Shown: positions 50,505 to 63,660, counted from the first letter of the stretch. The stretch is 64,000 nt of DNA from Circinella umbellata (GCA_025093555.1 JAIWNF010000024.1:682001-746000); one strand, 5' to 3'. Numbers and translations are program-made. The notes: generated by a model from the sequence alone, not told the origin.

Positions 50505-53500
50505 TTATAAAGCATTGTTCACAATTTCGAACGCTTGCTTGTAAACATCCAACATGGTTTTACATTTTTCTCTATCAGCGGCAACACCTTCATCTTCTTG
50601 TAACAATTCTCTAAATAATTCTTCCTTATAGAGTGATGCAACAAGACGGTTTTGTACAGATTCACGGGAATGATTGACGAGTAAATGCATAATAGATTTT
50701 GGAACAAGATCTTGGATATTTTTTCGAACGATGTTAAAGTAACTTGTAATCAATGTTCCTAATAATGATAATAATAGGCCAATTTAGTCGTTTTTTTAAG
50801 CTAGTAGTTAATAGATTGATTATTGCTTACGGATAAGTTGAATTTCAATCTCTTCACGATCAGATGCTTGTAATTGTTCCTCAGTAGGTTGGATCGATGC
50901 CTTTTACATAAATCCAGACTCTGTTAGTGTTTTTATACCATCAAACATGATATTCCGTTTTTATTTTTTACCTGTTCAAACTTTCGTTCCAATTCACTTT
51001 CCATCATACTAGTTACGGAAAGTGGAGAAGTAAATGAGGCATTATTCATCATTTCTTGAGGACCTAAAGCAGGCCGTTCATTTTTATTGGCGCCACCGAA
51101 GAAGTAAGTCAAGAATGATTCCTTATTATCAACACCATTCACTGAAGGTGTAGGGGTAAATCCATTTTCTTTATGCACACCATTAGGAACAAGGTGGTTT
51201 TCTTCCTCCGCTCGACTACCAACACTAACAACACTTGATGCAGGTGACTCTGTACGCATATGCTAAAAGAATAATATCAAAACAGATAAAACGCATCAAA
51301 GAAAAAGATAAGTTTCCTATCTACTTAAATGAATAAATGAAAGTAGAAATAAAAACTTACCCGTCTCTTTGTCTCTGTCACTTTCTTTTTTTTCTTGGAT
51401 TCGTTTTCCAGATTGGCCATTGCACCAGCAGCACCAAGGAAATCAGGATGATTTGTATTGATATAAGCTGTTTCAATAGAAATCAAACTTTGAACATAAT
51501 TGGATGTAGGACTTAATCTTTCACGTAATAATTCAGATATAACTTCAACAAGTTTGGTATGCAATCGTGGGTATCTCATCAGTTCCTGCATGAATATAGT
51601 ACTTTAATTTTTAGATCATTTCTTTATGAAATATTCCTCTTCCTTTCTTTCTTTCATAACATATATGTGTTCGTGTGTATTTTACCTTGTTATCTGAAAT
51701 GTGACAGATTTTCATAAGTTCTTCATAGACTAATTCGACACAACGAATACTAGGAGCTTCTAACAGTTTAATTTGAGGTCGCACAAGTAGATCAAATGCA
51801 AGTTCAGGTACAAACAAAGAAGGTCGGGGACCTGTTGAATTTCGAATAGCAGTGCGAATATCATTATTGGATAAATTGGCACAAGGTGGAATGCCATCCA
51901 ATGCACTTCCAAATACGTTGTTGAAGATAAAATAAATACGAGCACCTCCACATCTAACCATATATTGAATCCCTCCTTACAATTAATATTCTACATTCTA
52001 TTTTTTTTTCTTTATATTTTAATACAAACTTACAATTCTTTGGTAGACATTTCGGAAGAAGTACCATCAATAGCAGCAACGAAATCATTCGAGAATTTGG
52101 TCAATAGCTTCAAGATCAACGAACCCTGTACCAGCAATAAAAAAAAAAGAGATCAGTTTCTCTTCATACAAATAAAATACAGATAAATTACAGACTTATA
52201 TTTCTTTAACAAACTTACTCTATGAAGATCACCACTTGAAAAAGCTGGATCACCATATTGATTTAATTCCTGCTGGGTCTGGCTCACCAAGGAGCTGAGT
52301 TTTGATCGTAACTCGGGTAACTTTTCCTTAATCCGAGTATACAAAATCTACAAAGTTTGTTATGTGGCACATGAAGTTAATTACATACACACAAAAATAA
52401 ACCTTTCAAACACAAATAAATAAATAATAACATACACTATTCAATTGCTTGCTGAGATACTTGGTACCACAACGACTTGCAATACTCCGATAAGCTGAAT
52501 GTTGTCTGAAGAAATCTTCTTCGGCATCAATAGCTTCCGTCATAGGTTTATTAGTTAAAATATCTTGTTGACTTCGATTTACAACACCAATAAATCCAAG
52601 ACGCAAAGGATAAGAACGACCCATTAAAACGTCCAGTGCATTGGTTCCAGCATCCATCAAATCCAATTTAGTCAGGACACCAATCGTACGCTTTCCTAAT
52701 GTGTGACATACATTTATACATGTAGGTTATTAATTTTTATTATCATCCCAACTTCCCCACACCTCGTAGCACTTTTTCTTAAATAGTTGATAGTTTACCT
52801 TCGGGATCTACTTGTCGTGCAAGTTTCAAACTATCCGAATTTGCAACGTCCATATTTGCTGGTGATACGGCCAATATAATGCTATAACCAATATCATTAA
52901 TTATTAAATATCATTATTTAATATTAATATGTTTGTTGCTGTGATACTAATGTGTTGTTTCTATAATATTAAAATAAGAATCTGAAAGAGTTTTTCCCCT
53001 TTTTTTTACCTGTTTGGGTTAGAAATATAATCCATAATCAAGGAACGGATTTGCTTTTCAATATCTTGAGGTTGATCACCTAATAATAAAATTTATATTG
53101 TTAACATTCTCTTCTTCCTCCCATTCTATCTAGATCATAATACTAGTGGTAATAAAAAAAGGAAAACTTGATATAGTATATCATTACCAATAGGAACCTT
53201 AAGTCGTGTAACGAAAAAAAAAAGGTCGAAAATGAGTCAAAATATTATTTCTTAGCATCAAACCCGGAAATGAAAATTAATCGAGAACCTCTTTTTTTTT
53301 TACTTTACCTTTGTAAGACCAGGCAAATCCACCAAAGTCAAAGTTAATACTTTTGGTGAATAGATACGTAAATGAATAGGTGTGCGCGAAATACCCTTAT
53401 TAGCACCTGCCAAACGACTTGTTTCCCGTTCAATCTCTTGACGAATTTCATCAAAGTCAAAGAATCGTTTATCTCGGCAATGCATAAATTCAGCATATTC

Positions 53501-53734
53501 TTCAGCATCCGTTTGACGTTGTGTAATAAGTTGTAAAATAAGAGGACGACGAGTAACAATACCACTACCTCGCGGTAAGAAATCGCGCTGAACGATGGTT
53601 TCAAGTACAGACGATTTACCCGAAGATTGGGAACCTACAACAACGATCTGGGGCAAGTCAAGACTTTCATAAGAGCTGATACTTGCTAATACAGTCTGGA
53701 GTTTGTTGGTAAGTTCAATTAAGTTATTTTCCAT
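50505..53734 (-). CDS. DNM1: Dynamin-related GTPase, DNM1 type
   Basis: Exons from the start are 53309-53734, 53188-53197, 53010-53079, 52799-52881, 52436-52695, 52219-52347, 52034-52125, 51686-51953, 51361-51585, 50972-51262, 50831-50900 and 50505-50758 (725 residues). GTPase motifs are GSQSSGKSS (34-42), [19 protein letters not shown] and TKLD (205-208). Middle domain and GED follow, without PH or proline-rich domains. The B-insert region has the FFGGANKNE word, and the GED ([30 protein letters not shown]) reads closer to Dnm1/DRP1 than to Vps1. Dnm1 drives mitochondrial and peroxisomal fission. Exon 2 is only 10 bases and is needed to complete the TKVPIGDQP motif. Transcription is divergent from HAP5. 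Confidence 0.92.
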
Positions 53735-54158
53735 TTTCTAGAGTGGGGAAAAAAGAAAAGAAAAAGAAAACAGAGACAGAGGAAGAGTGAAAAAAAAAAA
53801 AAATAAAAGGAACAAAGTTGTTATGTTTTGCTCCGCTAGTGTTGCTTCTCGAAGAAAAGAAAAGAAAGCTCGGCTGATTTTCTGGAGCTGAAGGTGCCAC
53901 CAGCTGACTATGATATAACTGCTAGTCAAGCATCCCTGGAGCGCGTGTGTCAAAAAAAAAAAAAAGCATATTTCAAAGTATAAGGAGAAGGCTGGTGAGT
54001 TTGTGTATTTTTCCCTTTCAATTCACCCCCTGTTTTCTTTTTTCTTTTTTCTTTTTTTTTTTACCTTTTCGCCCAAACGTTCTTAGCCCACGATCACCAC
54101 CTCGGAATCAAATCAACGCGAGTCAGTGGCAACAGCCACTGCTGTTGCTACTGACACA
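53735..54158. promoter_or_regulatory. Shared head-to-head promoter region (DNM1 / HAP5)
   Basis: 424 bases separate the two start codons. The region is GC-richer than other spacers around 53830-53945 and has A- and T-runs near each gene (53789-53802; 53953-53964; 54052-54062). It must carry both promoters. No CCAAT box or TATA could be assigned firmly by eye. Confidence 0.6.
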
Positions 54159-55408
54159 ATGTCACCAGAAGTGAATAATACTGCAATTCAACACCAACAC
54201 CAGCAACATCGTCCCAACTTCAATCTAGCACAGTTTTGGCATGAAGAAATGGAAACAGCCCAGTCTTCAGAACCTAATTTCAAAACGCATCCACTTCCTC
54301 TCGCTCGTATAAAAAAGGTTATGAAGTCTGACCCCGAAGTGAAGGTAAAAAAAAAACTGCACATGAAAATGGTTTACTATTTCTATTAGGAGAACTAATA
54401 AGTAACGATATTATACATAGATGATCAGTGCAGAGGCGCCTATATTATTTGCAAAAGCATGTGAAACTTTTATTACTGAATTAACCAAACGCGCATGGTA
54501 ACTTAATAATCATTAATTGGTTTAAAAACCACTAGTGTTTGAAAAAGGATGATAATGCGGGGCTATTCATACTTACATGAATAATTTTAAATAAGGGTTC
54601 ATGCAGAAGAAAGTAAACGTCGTACATTACTTCGATCCGATATTGCTATGGGCATATCCAAAACTGACATGTGCGATTTTTTGATTGATATTGTTCCTCG
54701 AATGGAAGCAACAGAATCCTCTTCAAAGGTATCAAAAAAAAATCGTCCCCATTATATATTTGTATATTTATTTATTTATAATTTCTTTTCCAAAAAAAAG
54801 TCTGTTAGTCACGCAACAGGAGAAGTATCTGATACTTTTGCAGTATATCAGCACCCTGAACAACATCAACAACAACACGGATACCCAACAATTACTGAGA
54901 ACAATGGAAATGATACCTCTTCTTCATCTACTTCCGAACCTGTCAAGGTAAAAACAAATCTTTATTTCCGTTTTTATATATATAACTTATCTTTACTCAC
55001 TTATTTATAATAGCAATCAAATACTTCGGATTATATGACAGATGTATCTCAGGTAAGCGACAGAAAAATGTGTTATAGAGAATCCTGAAGTTCATTGAGT
55101 TTTACCTTATGTTATTATTATTATTATCATAATTACTATCATTATTAGATATCACCCGAACAATTCCAACATTATCAACTTCAGTTCCAGCATTTTATAA
55201 CACATTTAACAAGAACTCAACAACAACAACAACAACAACAGCAACAACAACAACAACAACAAGGCGAATCACGTAAGTATATGTCGGCACACACGTGCAC
55301 GTTAGTTACGAAAATAAGTTCGCTAAAGACACAACTAATCCATTTTATATGTACGTATATATGTTTACTGGTATAGCGACAAAGGATGATAAAAACGTAC
55401 ACGAATAA
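54159..55408 (+). CDS. HAP5: CCAAT-binding factor subunit HAP5 / NF-YC
   Basis: Exons are 54159-54344, 54421-54497, 54596-54728, 54801-54947, 55014-55052, 55149-55272 and 55377-55408 (245 residues). The core [56 protein letters not shown] and [20 protein letters not shown] is the NF-YC histone fold (about residues 25-125). It pairs with NF-YB, and the dimer with NF-YA binds CCAAT. A long poly-Gln tract follows in exon 6. I took the first ATG (54159); an in-frame GTG upstream is not a plausible eukaryotic start. The last, 32-base exon is supported only by phase and splice sites. Exons after 54728 are less certain than the core. Confidence 0.92.
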
Positions 55409-56310
55409 GTGGGAAGGAATAAAAAAAAAGATTTATAGATGTTTGCAGTCAGCGAATCTTGTATATTTCAATATATACAGATACATTTGTTTTATTGCAC
55501 ATGTATAATGTTATATAGTACTTCGGATCAATAAATCACTATCAATTTAACAGTTCCCGCTCTCAAATGAAAATTCTTGGATGGTAGTACATAAGTGACA
55601 AGAGGAAGAAAGAGGGAAAGAGAATTACACTTCACTAAAGCTTTGGATGAGTGCTTATTTAGAAAAGGTAAAAAAAAAAATCAGTTATTCAATGAATTGA
55701 TTCACGCGAAAAATCTCAAACATAGAAGATGATGTTGAAAACATGTTTAAAGCTAATAAACTAGTGCACTTATATAACTTAAGTGATATAACTTAAGTAA
55801 AGGAAAAACAATTCGTTGTATATCTTTATTTTGCGATCAACGTTTTACATTTTGTAATTATAAATATATAATTACTATCTGATAAAGTCTGAATTAGATG
55901 AACTTAATATCTGAAATCTTTACTATATACACGAAACCATAAAAAGGTATCATCAACTGTAAAGTAGAAAATTTAATTATGTTGTTGCTGCGACACAGAA
56001 ACAATAGCGACCTTTTGAAAATAATAACAGCATCTTTATTATAAATCATAATAACAGAAACTTTCTAGTTAAGCTGCAGTTGATATATATATATATACCA
56101 AAAAATAATAATAAAATAGCATATACCTTCCCCATGTTAATTGTTTTTAGAAGTACTACGTAGTAGATACAGCATTCAACACATAAAAGAAGCATAGTGA
56201 ATTTCCATTTATGGTAATAAAAGAGTCGCTCTTTTTCCCAATTCCTTTATTCTTTTCTTTCTTTTTCTTTACGTAACCATTTTTCAAATCCATTTAACTT
56301 TTCTTTCAAC
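55409..56310. other. Intergenic between HAP5 and DET1
   Basis: AT-rich. Contains a (TA)n tract at about 56083-56096 and a palindromic tactacgtagta string near 56154-56165. Pyrimidine-rich sequence leads into the DET1 start. No gene. Confidence 0.5.
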
Positions 56311-59246
56311 ATGGATTCTCGCTTTCTTATAAAACCTTTTAGAGATGCGTCCATGACTAAATTAGATGTATTACATAAACGAGAACAAGGTACAAAACAG
56401 CATCAAAAATCTAATGGTGTTCGTCAAATTTATTCCCATGTTACACCAAATCATACACTCTTTGACGTGAATATACCACTTGAGTGTTTAAATATTCGAC
56501 GATTTACACCGGATGGAAAGGTAAAATAAATTACTGGCCGGTTGGTTGATACGTAGCATCATAAAACAAATGCCAATTTTTTTTGTCATGATAGTATAAT
56601 ATAATCTACGTTTGTTGTTTGTCTGAATTTTTCTTTATTATAAATGACTGTTACTTAGTACCTAATCAGTTTCACTGGTTGTCAACAAGGTGTTCGTATT
56701 TATTTCCTTCATAACCTTGTATACGATGATAATGTTACTACTCAAGCGATCTTGTCTCCAACAGCAACAAGATCATTTTATCATTTCTTTTCACTCAAAT
56801 ATACAAGTATGTTGCATATGCCAGATAATCATCAATTGTATATAGAGTTCTGTCTTATCACGAAAAATCAAAAACATGTAAGTCGTTTCATTTTACTACT
56901 ATTATTAAAGAAAAAGATAAAATTAGTTTCGTTTTTGGTATCTGTATAATTAGATGATCTTGGCTTCAAGCGGTCCATCCACTCGTGTTACAAGACAAAA
57001 TTCGTATGAACTAGATATTCCGATCACTTTGAATGATTATGCATTTTACATAGTAGAAATTCATACTGGTCAAGTAAGTTTTTTTTAGAAAAAAATACAA
57101 ATCGTCTTTTTTTTGCACTTACTTATATATAAAAGGTTGTGGACGAATGTCATTTCAAACAAGACTATATTCATCTCACGGACCATGCAGGTGTAGGTAT
57201 TCTTGATGACCGAATCTCCATTCTCTGCATTCAAACTCAAACCATTCATGTATTTGAGATTAAGGTAATCTGTTGCTTACCTTGAAATATTATTTTTAAA
57301 AAAGAAAAGATGATAAATAAAAATAACGTCGTGTTTTTATTTTTATTTTTCTTCTGTAATAGGACTCAGGAACGTTGAACATGGTATATTTGCTTGATCC
57401 GTGCCTAACATACAGAAAAAATGATGAAACTGAAAATAGAAGCCATGCTGACGAAGAAGAAATGGATAGCGATATATCATCGATAACAAGCAATGAAGGC
57501 TCATTGAAGAGTGATAATCATGCTCTAAATGAACAAACGAATAATGGTTCTCCAACAGCACCAAATGACGACTGGGGTTTGGTAATCTACTAACAAATAC
57601 CTTAACAATGCAAACTGGCAACAATTCAAATAACAATAATTGTATACGTAATCGAAATTATTTATAATAATCTTAATGTTTTTCAATTTATTTACAATAA
57701 TATAGGCTGTACCAGAAAGTATTAGTCACTCATTTATGACAGCAAGATCACTCGAAGGATTGCTTGAAAACAATGAATTCTACAGCTCTTCTGCTAGCAT
57801 TGACGGCGAGGTATATACAATATCTACCCTGCTCTTTCTTTTTCGACATTTTTATGTGTAAAGTATAATTGTGATTGATTAAACGAAAAAAAAATGTAAA
57901 CTAGACGTTTCCTGGAGCAAGGCCTTATAGCGAGTTTACTCATACTTTGCTCGTATGGTTATTCAATCATACAATTGAGAAGACCGAGTAAGTAAAATTG
58001 ATACGTGTATATAAATATTATTTATTTACCTGTGCTTATATATTATATATTAATAGAAGTTATGGTAAACAGTATTTTTACTGTCACTTTAACTGGTTTC
58101 TCGACTTGAAATTATGGCGAATGCAATTCATTGGTCACCATCGTCTTCTCATTAAAATGTCTACACTTCCGGCAAACTTTAATATTCGCGGTAATGTATG
58201 TGCAGTAGTTGGTAAAACAGTAATCCAAAATTTTAACCGAACAAATATACACTATCTGTAGTGTTACATTTAATATTTGTTGCTATTTCCTACTAAACAG
58301 AAATATATTATTGTCTTGTCATTATGATCATATAGAATCCTTATGACACGATGAACATGGCACTCTTTATCATTTTTAATATTACCAAATCTTCAATCGA
58401 AGATGTGTTCGACAATACTAGTAACAAGGTAGCAGATTTGTTGCTTAACAACGGTGCCTGCCTGTACAACGGTGTATATGCAGCAAAGCACAAACCCTGT
58501 TTTTCGGCGCCGGGGAGCAACACATTGATTGAGCGAGGTACACTTCAGAAAAAAATTGAATCTTGGAGTCGTCCTGAAAAAGGTGGAAGGTAATAAAATT
58601 ATAAGTAATACTATTTGATGTGGTAAAAAAATACCTGGAGCAAACTTTTGACAATATTTCTATTATACGTACGTAGCTATGCACTGGCAATGCAAAAGCT
58701 TTCGTTTAATCTACCACGTCCACCGGATCCACAATCTGATTGTCCTTATTTCGATTTTTCCTTATTCAGATATTCAAATAATTTGAATCCACTGCAAAAT
58801 TGGTACTTAATCTACGTTTTATTCTGAGGATATATAATCAATAGCTTATTTGAATATGTATGATTTTTTTTCTAATGCGTATACTACTAGGTCAAAATGT
58901 CCTCTTCTGGAAAAAATTAAGTTTTATTCAAAAGAAACTACTCAATTCAAGTTCATGATCGATGCTGGTCTCGGTACAGATAATCCAGAACAAAATTTGA
59001 ACCAAGAGTAAATTCATATATTTTCTTTCATAATATGTGCGTAATATGCTTTATTTATGTAATAACTAACAGAATCAATCTCATTTGTATATATATTATT
59101 TGAATATATAATGTAATTATAGAAAGTTCATCACATATATTATTCCAAATCCTACATATCCGTTCATCATTACGAAACGACAACGAGTGGCGGATAGAGC
59201 CATTATCAATACCAATTTCCATGTTTATAAGCATAATGTAGCATAG
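56311..59246 (+). CDS. DET1: DET1 (De-etiolated 1) homologue
   Basis: Exons are 56311-56520, 56659-56877, 56954-57073, 57136-57264, 57363-57581, 57706-57810, 57905-57987, 58057-58195, 58336-58589, 58677-58802, 58891-59007 and 59123-59246 (614 residues, phases agree). Recognition rests on the order of DET1 landmarks: LECLNIRRFTPDGKYLISF near residue 60; IVEIHTGQVVDECHFK; ISILCIQTQTIHVFEI; LLVWLFNHTIE; a basic WRMQFIGHHRLLIK; FIIFNITKSSIEDVFDNTS; CPYFDFSLFRYS; and a C-terminal TKRQRVADRAIINTNFHVY. In plants and animals DET1 works with DDB1 and COP10-type proteins in CUL4 E3 ligase complexes. An acidic Ser/Asn-rich insert lies in exon 5. A nuclear role here is inferred from the family. Confidence 0.92.
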
Positions 59247-60069
59247 TTAATTTATAAAGTAGCATTCGCTAATATAACAAATATCTCTGCATTTGTGACA
59301 TGACAAAAATAAACAAATAATTAAGCATCACCATTTTATTTTATTTCTCGCGATTGATTAATTAATTAATCTAGTACTATATTTTATATATTGTATTGGA
59401 GGTTGTTAATACTGACTAAGATCGATTACTTTGATAGCTTAAGGTTTTTTTTTAAGAAAAAAAGCTAAAATAAGCATTGATATATTATTTATTAGTTACG
59501 ACGTGTGAGTAACTCGGAGTGTAGTGTACGTAATGAACAAAATACATTGTACGTAGAATTTGATAGAATATCTTGCAAAGGATTTACTATCTTTCAAACT
59601 ACCCATGTATACATCTATATGTATTTTTTAATTTTAACGCGATACGTATTATTTGAAATACTGATTTTCTTTACCGTATTATGCAACTACTCATAATAGT
59701 TAGTGCTAGTCCACACACGATTTTGCCAAAAAAAAAACAACAACAATTGTATGCTTACTAATCAAACTTTTAAAAACTAGCTATTATATTATTGTTACCA
59801 AAAGTAAGAGCCAGTACGATGATCATGCATTAACCTCCTATTCATGTTTGTGTTCGGTGGTTGTGAGGGTGCACACAGTTATGAATATAGCAACGCATCT
59901 GTATGTAAAAGTAGACCGCGCATTCATAGTCAGAGCTTTTGATATGTAACCAAGACAGAAACAAAGATAATATAGTTACTTCCACCGGTTTTAATAACAA
60001 TTTCACCATACACCCTAAAAACATGCAGTAAAAACATAAAATTAATAAAAACCGACAAAAAAAACCATT
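59247..60069. other. Intergenic DNA downstream of DET1
   Basis: AT-rich, holding the DET1 3' UTR. A short open frame at 59505-59696 has no protein character I can recognise. Confidence 0.5.
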
Positions 60070-60515
60070 TATTTTTTTAAAGTGGGGATAAATATTTTAA
60101 CTGAAAAAAATAATATTGGAAAACTACTGTAATAAGCGTTTTGTGATAACTAAATGCTTTTGTTATCATTTACTTCCTAAGAATGAAAACCAGCTGAAAG
60201 TATATTTGAAAGATTATTCTTGTCTCGGTCTTCTCAAAATGCCTCAAGCGATAACCATCCTCAGAAACCCTTCATTAGTCGATAAAGGTGCTACTTGGAA
60301 ATCTACCTATAGAATTGAATAAAAATATATTATTATATCTTGTGAGAAGAAGAGCCGGAAAGGGAAAATGAATGTACAGTATATCAAATTCCTGTATATG
60401 TTAATCGATTAAAACATAAAAAGACTTGGCATATCAAGCTTCCTGGATATTATTTTACTTATCTGTTTTTCTGGTTCTTTTTAGAGTGGATGAAACATCC
60501 TGGGGTAAGTGCCCA
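60070..60515 (+). pseudogene. Short coding-like relic, unidentified
   Basis: At 60116-60322 a frame reads NENQLKVYLKDYSCLGLLKM and PQAITILRNPSLVDKGATWK, a protein-like composition that stands out from the flanks and ends in a stop. Further downstream (about 60365-60510) a second stretch reads VYQIPVYVNRLKHKKTWHIK and FFWFFLEWMKHPG, ending at a good donor-like gtaagt (60504). The two could be exons of a small gene or pieces of a decayed one. I cannot link them with confident splice sites or name a family. Confidence 0.3.
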
Positions 60516-61836
60516 TTTCATGACAAGTTGTGATATGGAATTGATTTTCGGTTGGTCATGTGATCATCCAAGTATGGATAATTAATAATCTTCATATCTT
60601 CCTAAATCTTTCACTTTGGCCCTTTTTCTTTTTGCTGATTTCGACGGTTTAATTGACAGACGTTTCAACAAGGGAATATTCACCATGCGTCATTCATTTT
60701 TGGTGGTCAAATTTAATTTCCCTCGTAATAAAGTTTACCCGTTGTCATCGACTTACATTTTAGAGCCCAACCCTTTGTTTTAGGCGCGTGTGTGTGGGTA
60801 AAATCCTTATTAAACTCTACCACCTTGCTACATCATCATGCCGTGTTGTACGACTTTAATGTAAGTGTTATATATAAAAATCTTATATTCTATAGATTTC
60901 ACAGTCTTTTTCTTGTTGATAACCGGAAAATGAGCCTATTAATCTTCGCCTAATTCCTCCTATTAGCTTCTTATAAATTCAAAAGTCCGTTTATTTTATT
61001 TTTATCCACAACTTAATTTTTGACCAGAGTCGCGTAACGACTAGCCTGTATGTGTGTAACGAAAAATAGGATAGATAAATATAGTGAAGTTTACTAGGTA
61101 TATCGTATCCTCGATGCAGGATGGACCAATTGAAATGACAACTAAATAGTAGTACACCATCAATTTTTTTTTAATAAAAAGGGCAGCATTTTAACTAATT
61201 TGCTAGCTATAGGTGAAAGTGTGATGATAATAATAAGAACGAAATGATAAAAATATATTCGGCTGGGCAAAAGTGTTGTATGGATAAAAGTCTGTGAATG
61301 ACAGGTAGGTTGCAACGAGCTTTCTGTACTACATACATGAATGGGAGGAAACATTACCTTCTTTTTTACAGAAGTAGCACTTTCATTTTCTATATGATGG
61401 TAATGGTGTGTGATATATTAATGAACATGAAAAAAAAGAAGAAGGGGGCCACCTGAGATAACACTGATATAAGTTTTGGATGACAGAAGATTCAATATGA
61501 AAATATGATTATGTATCTCTTTGAAAGAAAAAACTCATAGAGTTAGATAATTATAAGAAAAATTAGACACATTTATAATTGGTATTAGTTAATGAGTTAA
61601 CTTTTCCATAGTTATTCATCTTAAAACGATTCATACTATTGAAACCTTATTCAAAAGTAAACAAAACAAAAAAACGAAACATTTTATCTGTTTGTGTAAC
61701 GTAAAATTTTATTTAAATGCTAGCCTAATTATTCTTCCTTATTTACATTATTACCGTTTCCTTTTTCCTTTTTCCCTTTTTTTTTACCTTTTTCTTCCAT
61801 TTTATTACGTGCTCCACAGCAGTAAAAGAAACGACC
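60516..61836. other. Intergenic, upstream of the esterase gene
   Basis: AT-rich with no supported gene. Pyrimidine-rich stretches precede the esterase start (61741-61800), and a near-start cagcag acceptor-like string at 61815-61822 leaves open a 5' UTR intron. Confidence 0.45.
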
Positions 61837-63156
61837 ATGGCAACAGAAGAAAGAGCAACTCCTATACATCCACGCTATGCAGCATTATTCGAAAAAAATA
61901 AAAACAATCCACGACCCAGCGGTGGCTTGATAAGTCCACAAGAATATCGTGAAAATCTTGATAAGGGGGCAAAAGAATTCATTACATTACCCAAGGTGAT
62001 AGAAAAAGAGATGGTCATCACATATAATAATTTGGATGTCAATATAATATTATATCGTCCTCCTGAATCAAAAGAAGATGATATACTTCCGATAATTATA
62101 TATTAGTGCGTATTGCTAAAATATTTATTTAATTCTCAAACATCCTCTCATCCACTCGACTTTCTTGTTGCATATGTATAATAGTCACGGGGGCGGTTTC
62201 GTTTTCGGTTCCAAAAATTCTCATAGCATAGCAATTCGTCAAGTACGTGTAGGGAAAAAGACTTTATAGTGGAAGTAGGTATCTGAGTATTAATAGAAAT
62301 GAAATAGATTTGCATAGAAAATAATATTGCAGCCATGTTTGTCGATTATTCACTTGCTCCCGAAGCACAATTCCCAACAGCACATGAAGAATGTTATGCT
62401 GCATTTGCATGGACGCTTGAGAATGGAAAAGACATCAACGTCGATACAGCCAAAATAGCTGTTTGTGGAGATTCAGCAGGTGGGTCATTGGCTGCTGCTG
62501 TTCCATGTAAGTAAAAAAGAAAAAGAGAGCAAAAAAAAAGTTGTAACATCACCGTTATCATTGATACTCTTTACTAATAATAATATATTGTGTACGTATC
62601 TATTATATACAAATAATAAAAGTGATGGCAAAAGAACGTGGCATTCAACATGATGCTATCAAGGCACAAATTTTAGTTTATCCTTGGTTAGCACCTAATT
62701 CATATATTAGTGCACTTCAATCATACCGAGAATTTGGTAATGGTAATTATCCATTATCTACAAAAGATATTACTTATTATGACAAGGCTTACTTTACTCA
62801 AAAAGAAACAACCAAGTTTTCCCACCCGTTATTGGCGACGGTGGATGAGTTAAGAGATTTACCACCTGCATTAATTTTAACTGCAGAAGCAGATATCTTA
62901 CGTGATGAAGGTGAAGCCTATGCACGCAAACTTACTGAAGCAATGGTACCTACTACTGCTGTACGACTTCTTGGTGCTGGTAAGAAATTATAATAATAGT
63001 AATAATATTAATAATAATAATAATAATGATAGTCATTGTAACAGAAAAATGTATAATTAATGAATACTTATTGTATAATACAATATACAAAAATATAAAA
63101 AGTACATACATATTTTAGTTCTGCCTTGGATACACCCGTTTACAAGCAAACTTTAA
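61837..63156 (+). CDS. HSL-family alpha/beta hydrolase (esterase/lipase), C-terminus doubtful
   Basis: Exons are 61837-62105, 62185-62242, 62308-62506, 62623-62979 and a tentative 63119-63156 (306 residues). The oxyanion motif HGGGF (start of exon 2) and the nucleophile elbow GDSAGG (about residue 160) define the hormone-sensitive-lipase group. SLAPEAQFPTAHEECYAA and LPPALILTAEADILRDEGE, with the catalytic Asp in the usual AExDxLRDEG place, confirm it. The expected catalytic His (HGF-type motif) after the LLGAG block is not found. In another frame just downstream, 63120-63203 reads ALDTPVYKQTLNMIKYQLNE, which looks like the genuine family C-terminus but is out of phase with exon 4. So either a splice is misjudged or a deletion has broken the gene. 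Substrate unknown. Confidence 0.75.
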
Positions 63157-63660
63157 ATATGATAAAATATCAACTTAACGAAGTTTTCCAAAGAAAAAAT
63201 TGATCACTATATATGCACAAGTAAATAAACAAAAGAAGGTTTCTTTGTCACACCCAGACCGCATAATAAAGCTGTGAGAAAAACCATTGAAGTGGATAAT
63301 TTACTTTTTTGGTAATGTAAAGAAAGTGTGTGTGAAATTATACAAAAGTAACAGGAAATAAAAGAAACTGTTTGGTATGATTACTATTTGATATAGGGGG
63401 TGAGTAGAAGAATGGGATTAGTTGATAATTTTTGTTAATAAAGTGTTTTGCATTTAAAAATATAAAATTTGAGGGAACCAAATATAATTTTTGATTCTGT
63501 CAATGAAAATCTTCTTCCATTAGTAAAATTCTTGGAAGATCAGTGTAAATTTTGTTGAATGAGTATAATTTTCCATCATCCAGTATAATAATCAAGAACT
63601 CGTTCCAAAAAAAAAGAAAGAATATCAAATCATGATAAAATAATTATCTTTTGCTCTTAT
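63157..63660. other. Intergenic, downstream of the esterase
   Basis: Contains the out-of-phase esterase C-terminal reading (to about 63203) and then AT-rich DNA with no supported gene. Confidence 0.45.

Noticed and set aside
53344..53604. Second minus-strand frame within DNM1 exon 1
   Set aside because: Alternate-frame shadow of the GTPase domain.
50505..53734. VPS1 rather than DNM1
   Set aside because: The GTPase domain alone would fit either, but the GED wording ([21 protein letters not shown]) and the FFGG insert read closer to Dnm1/DRP1. A phylogeny would settle it.
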